Of a stretch of 64,000 nt of DNA, positions 63,759 through 64,000 are shown one piece after another; positions within the stretch are counted from its first letter, which is position 1, and every line of letters starts with the position of its first letter. Made by a program: the position numbers and the translations under genes. Below the pieces are notes generated by a model, which was given only the letters and a program-made list of their open reading frames with translations, did no database searches and was not told where the DNA came from. The stretch covers positions 1,597,949-1,661,948 of the forward strand of contig JADKDD010000002.1 of assembly GCA_016718525.1 (NCBI GenBank). Reading direction: 5' to 3'. Source of the stretch: Rhodocyclaceae bacterium. Lineage in GTDB: Bacteria; Pseudomonadota; Gammaproteobacteria; Burkholderiales; Rhodocyclaceae.

Positions 63759-64000
63759 TCACCGCGTTACACGACGGCCCGGTGGCATACCAACAAAATC
63801 TTTGCCTTTGCCGGTGCTGGGGTCGGTTGCGGCCGTTTTTGCGCTGGATTGCTGCGTTTCTTCATCCGGGACCAGACGCTGCCAGGTTCCGCTTCGTAAC
63901 GACTCGATCGGGCGGAAATTGATCTTATAAGCCATTTTGCGACTGCGACGGATCCAATAACCCAGATAGAGGTGAGGCAGACCGAGTTGCCGGCATTGCT
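63759..64000 (-). CDS. bpt: Leucyl/arginyl-tRNA-protein transferase, C-terminal end
   Basis: The gene is cut by the window edge, so only the last 79 residues are visible. They include LGLPHLYLGYWIRRSRKMAY followed by KINFRPIESLRSGTW, the conserved C-terminal region of the Ate1/Bpt family that transfers leucine or arginine to protein N-termini in the N-degron pathway. The last 30 residues (after RLVPDEE) are a variable tail. Start lies outside the window. Confidence 0.9.
   Translation of the reverse strand, partial: QCRQLGLPHLYLGYWIRRSRKMAYKINFRPIESLRSGTWQRLVPDEETQQSSAKTAATDPSTGKGKDFVGMPPGRRVTR

Noticed and set aside
1..64000. CRISPR arrays, rRNA, insertion sequences, phage genes
   Set aside because: I saw no regularly spaced repeat units, no rRNA sequence, no transposase or integrase and no phage structural genes.

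Overview
The window reads as a moderate-GC chromosome segment from a betaproteobacterium. I base this on gene order and content rather than on any search. The run ndk-rlmN-pilF-rodZ-ispG-hisS-yfgM-bamB-der-hfq-hflX-hflK-hflC-DUF2065-hisZ-purA is a typical betaproteobacterial series. The tig-clpP-clpX-lon block next to tRNA genes, the hopanoid-precursor genes hpnCDE and the presence of HisZ point the same way. I cannot name a genus.

Layout. Positions 1-2015 hold the end of an ABC-2 export cassette in which two genes carry frameshifts. Positions 2254-7477 hold surface-polysaccharide type membrane genes: a GtrA-like protein, an FAD oxidoreductase, an O-antigen-ligase-like protein and a frameshifted polytopic membrane protein. 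hpnE-hpnD-hpnC follow on the minus strand (7541-10505). tRNA-Leu, tig, clpP, clpX, lon and tRNA-Val occupy 10630-16858. A TRAP dicarboxylate transporter (dctPQM, 17113-20145) comes next. The long, tightly packed housekeeping series runs from ndk to purA (20287-35938). It is followed by an ABC-2 exporter, a VanZ-like protein, a GST, ppiD and fabI (36055-42661).

The last third is a peptide-acquisition region. A minus-strand operon (42695-50312) encodes two tandem peptide-binding proteins, two permeases and a fused double ATPase of the Yej type. Divergent from it is a large TonB-dependent receptor (50743-53694). Downstream lies a complete Dpp/Opp-type ABC operon (55468-61170). Between receptor and Dpp operon sits a 1.5-kb insert flanked by 53-bp direct repeats. 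The insert carries a broken DUF4258-like gene, a DUF2283 gene and a MNT-HEPN toxin-antitoxin pair. The window ends with a LytTR two-component system, a small membrane protein and the C-terminal end of a leucyl/arginyl-tRNA-protein transferase.

The most unusual feature is a dispersed short repeat. The 10-base core GTTGGTGCTG occurs exactly 12 times by my reading, plus one near copy, and is usually followed five bases later by a second block close to ACGSCGT. Copies lie between genes and inside at least eight coding sequences, in both orientations. In hisS and rlmN the copy sits in place without changing protein length. This resembles the behaviour of DNA-uptake sequences or other genome-wide recognition sites more than inserted mobile elements. 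Most remaining genes look ordinary and intact. All frameshifts and the single clear nonsense mutation lie in accessory genes.
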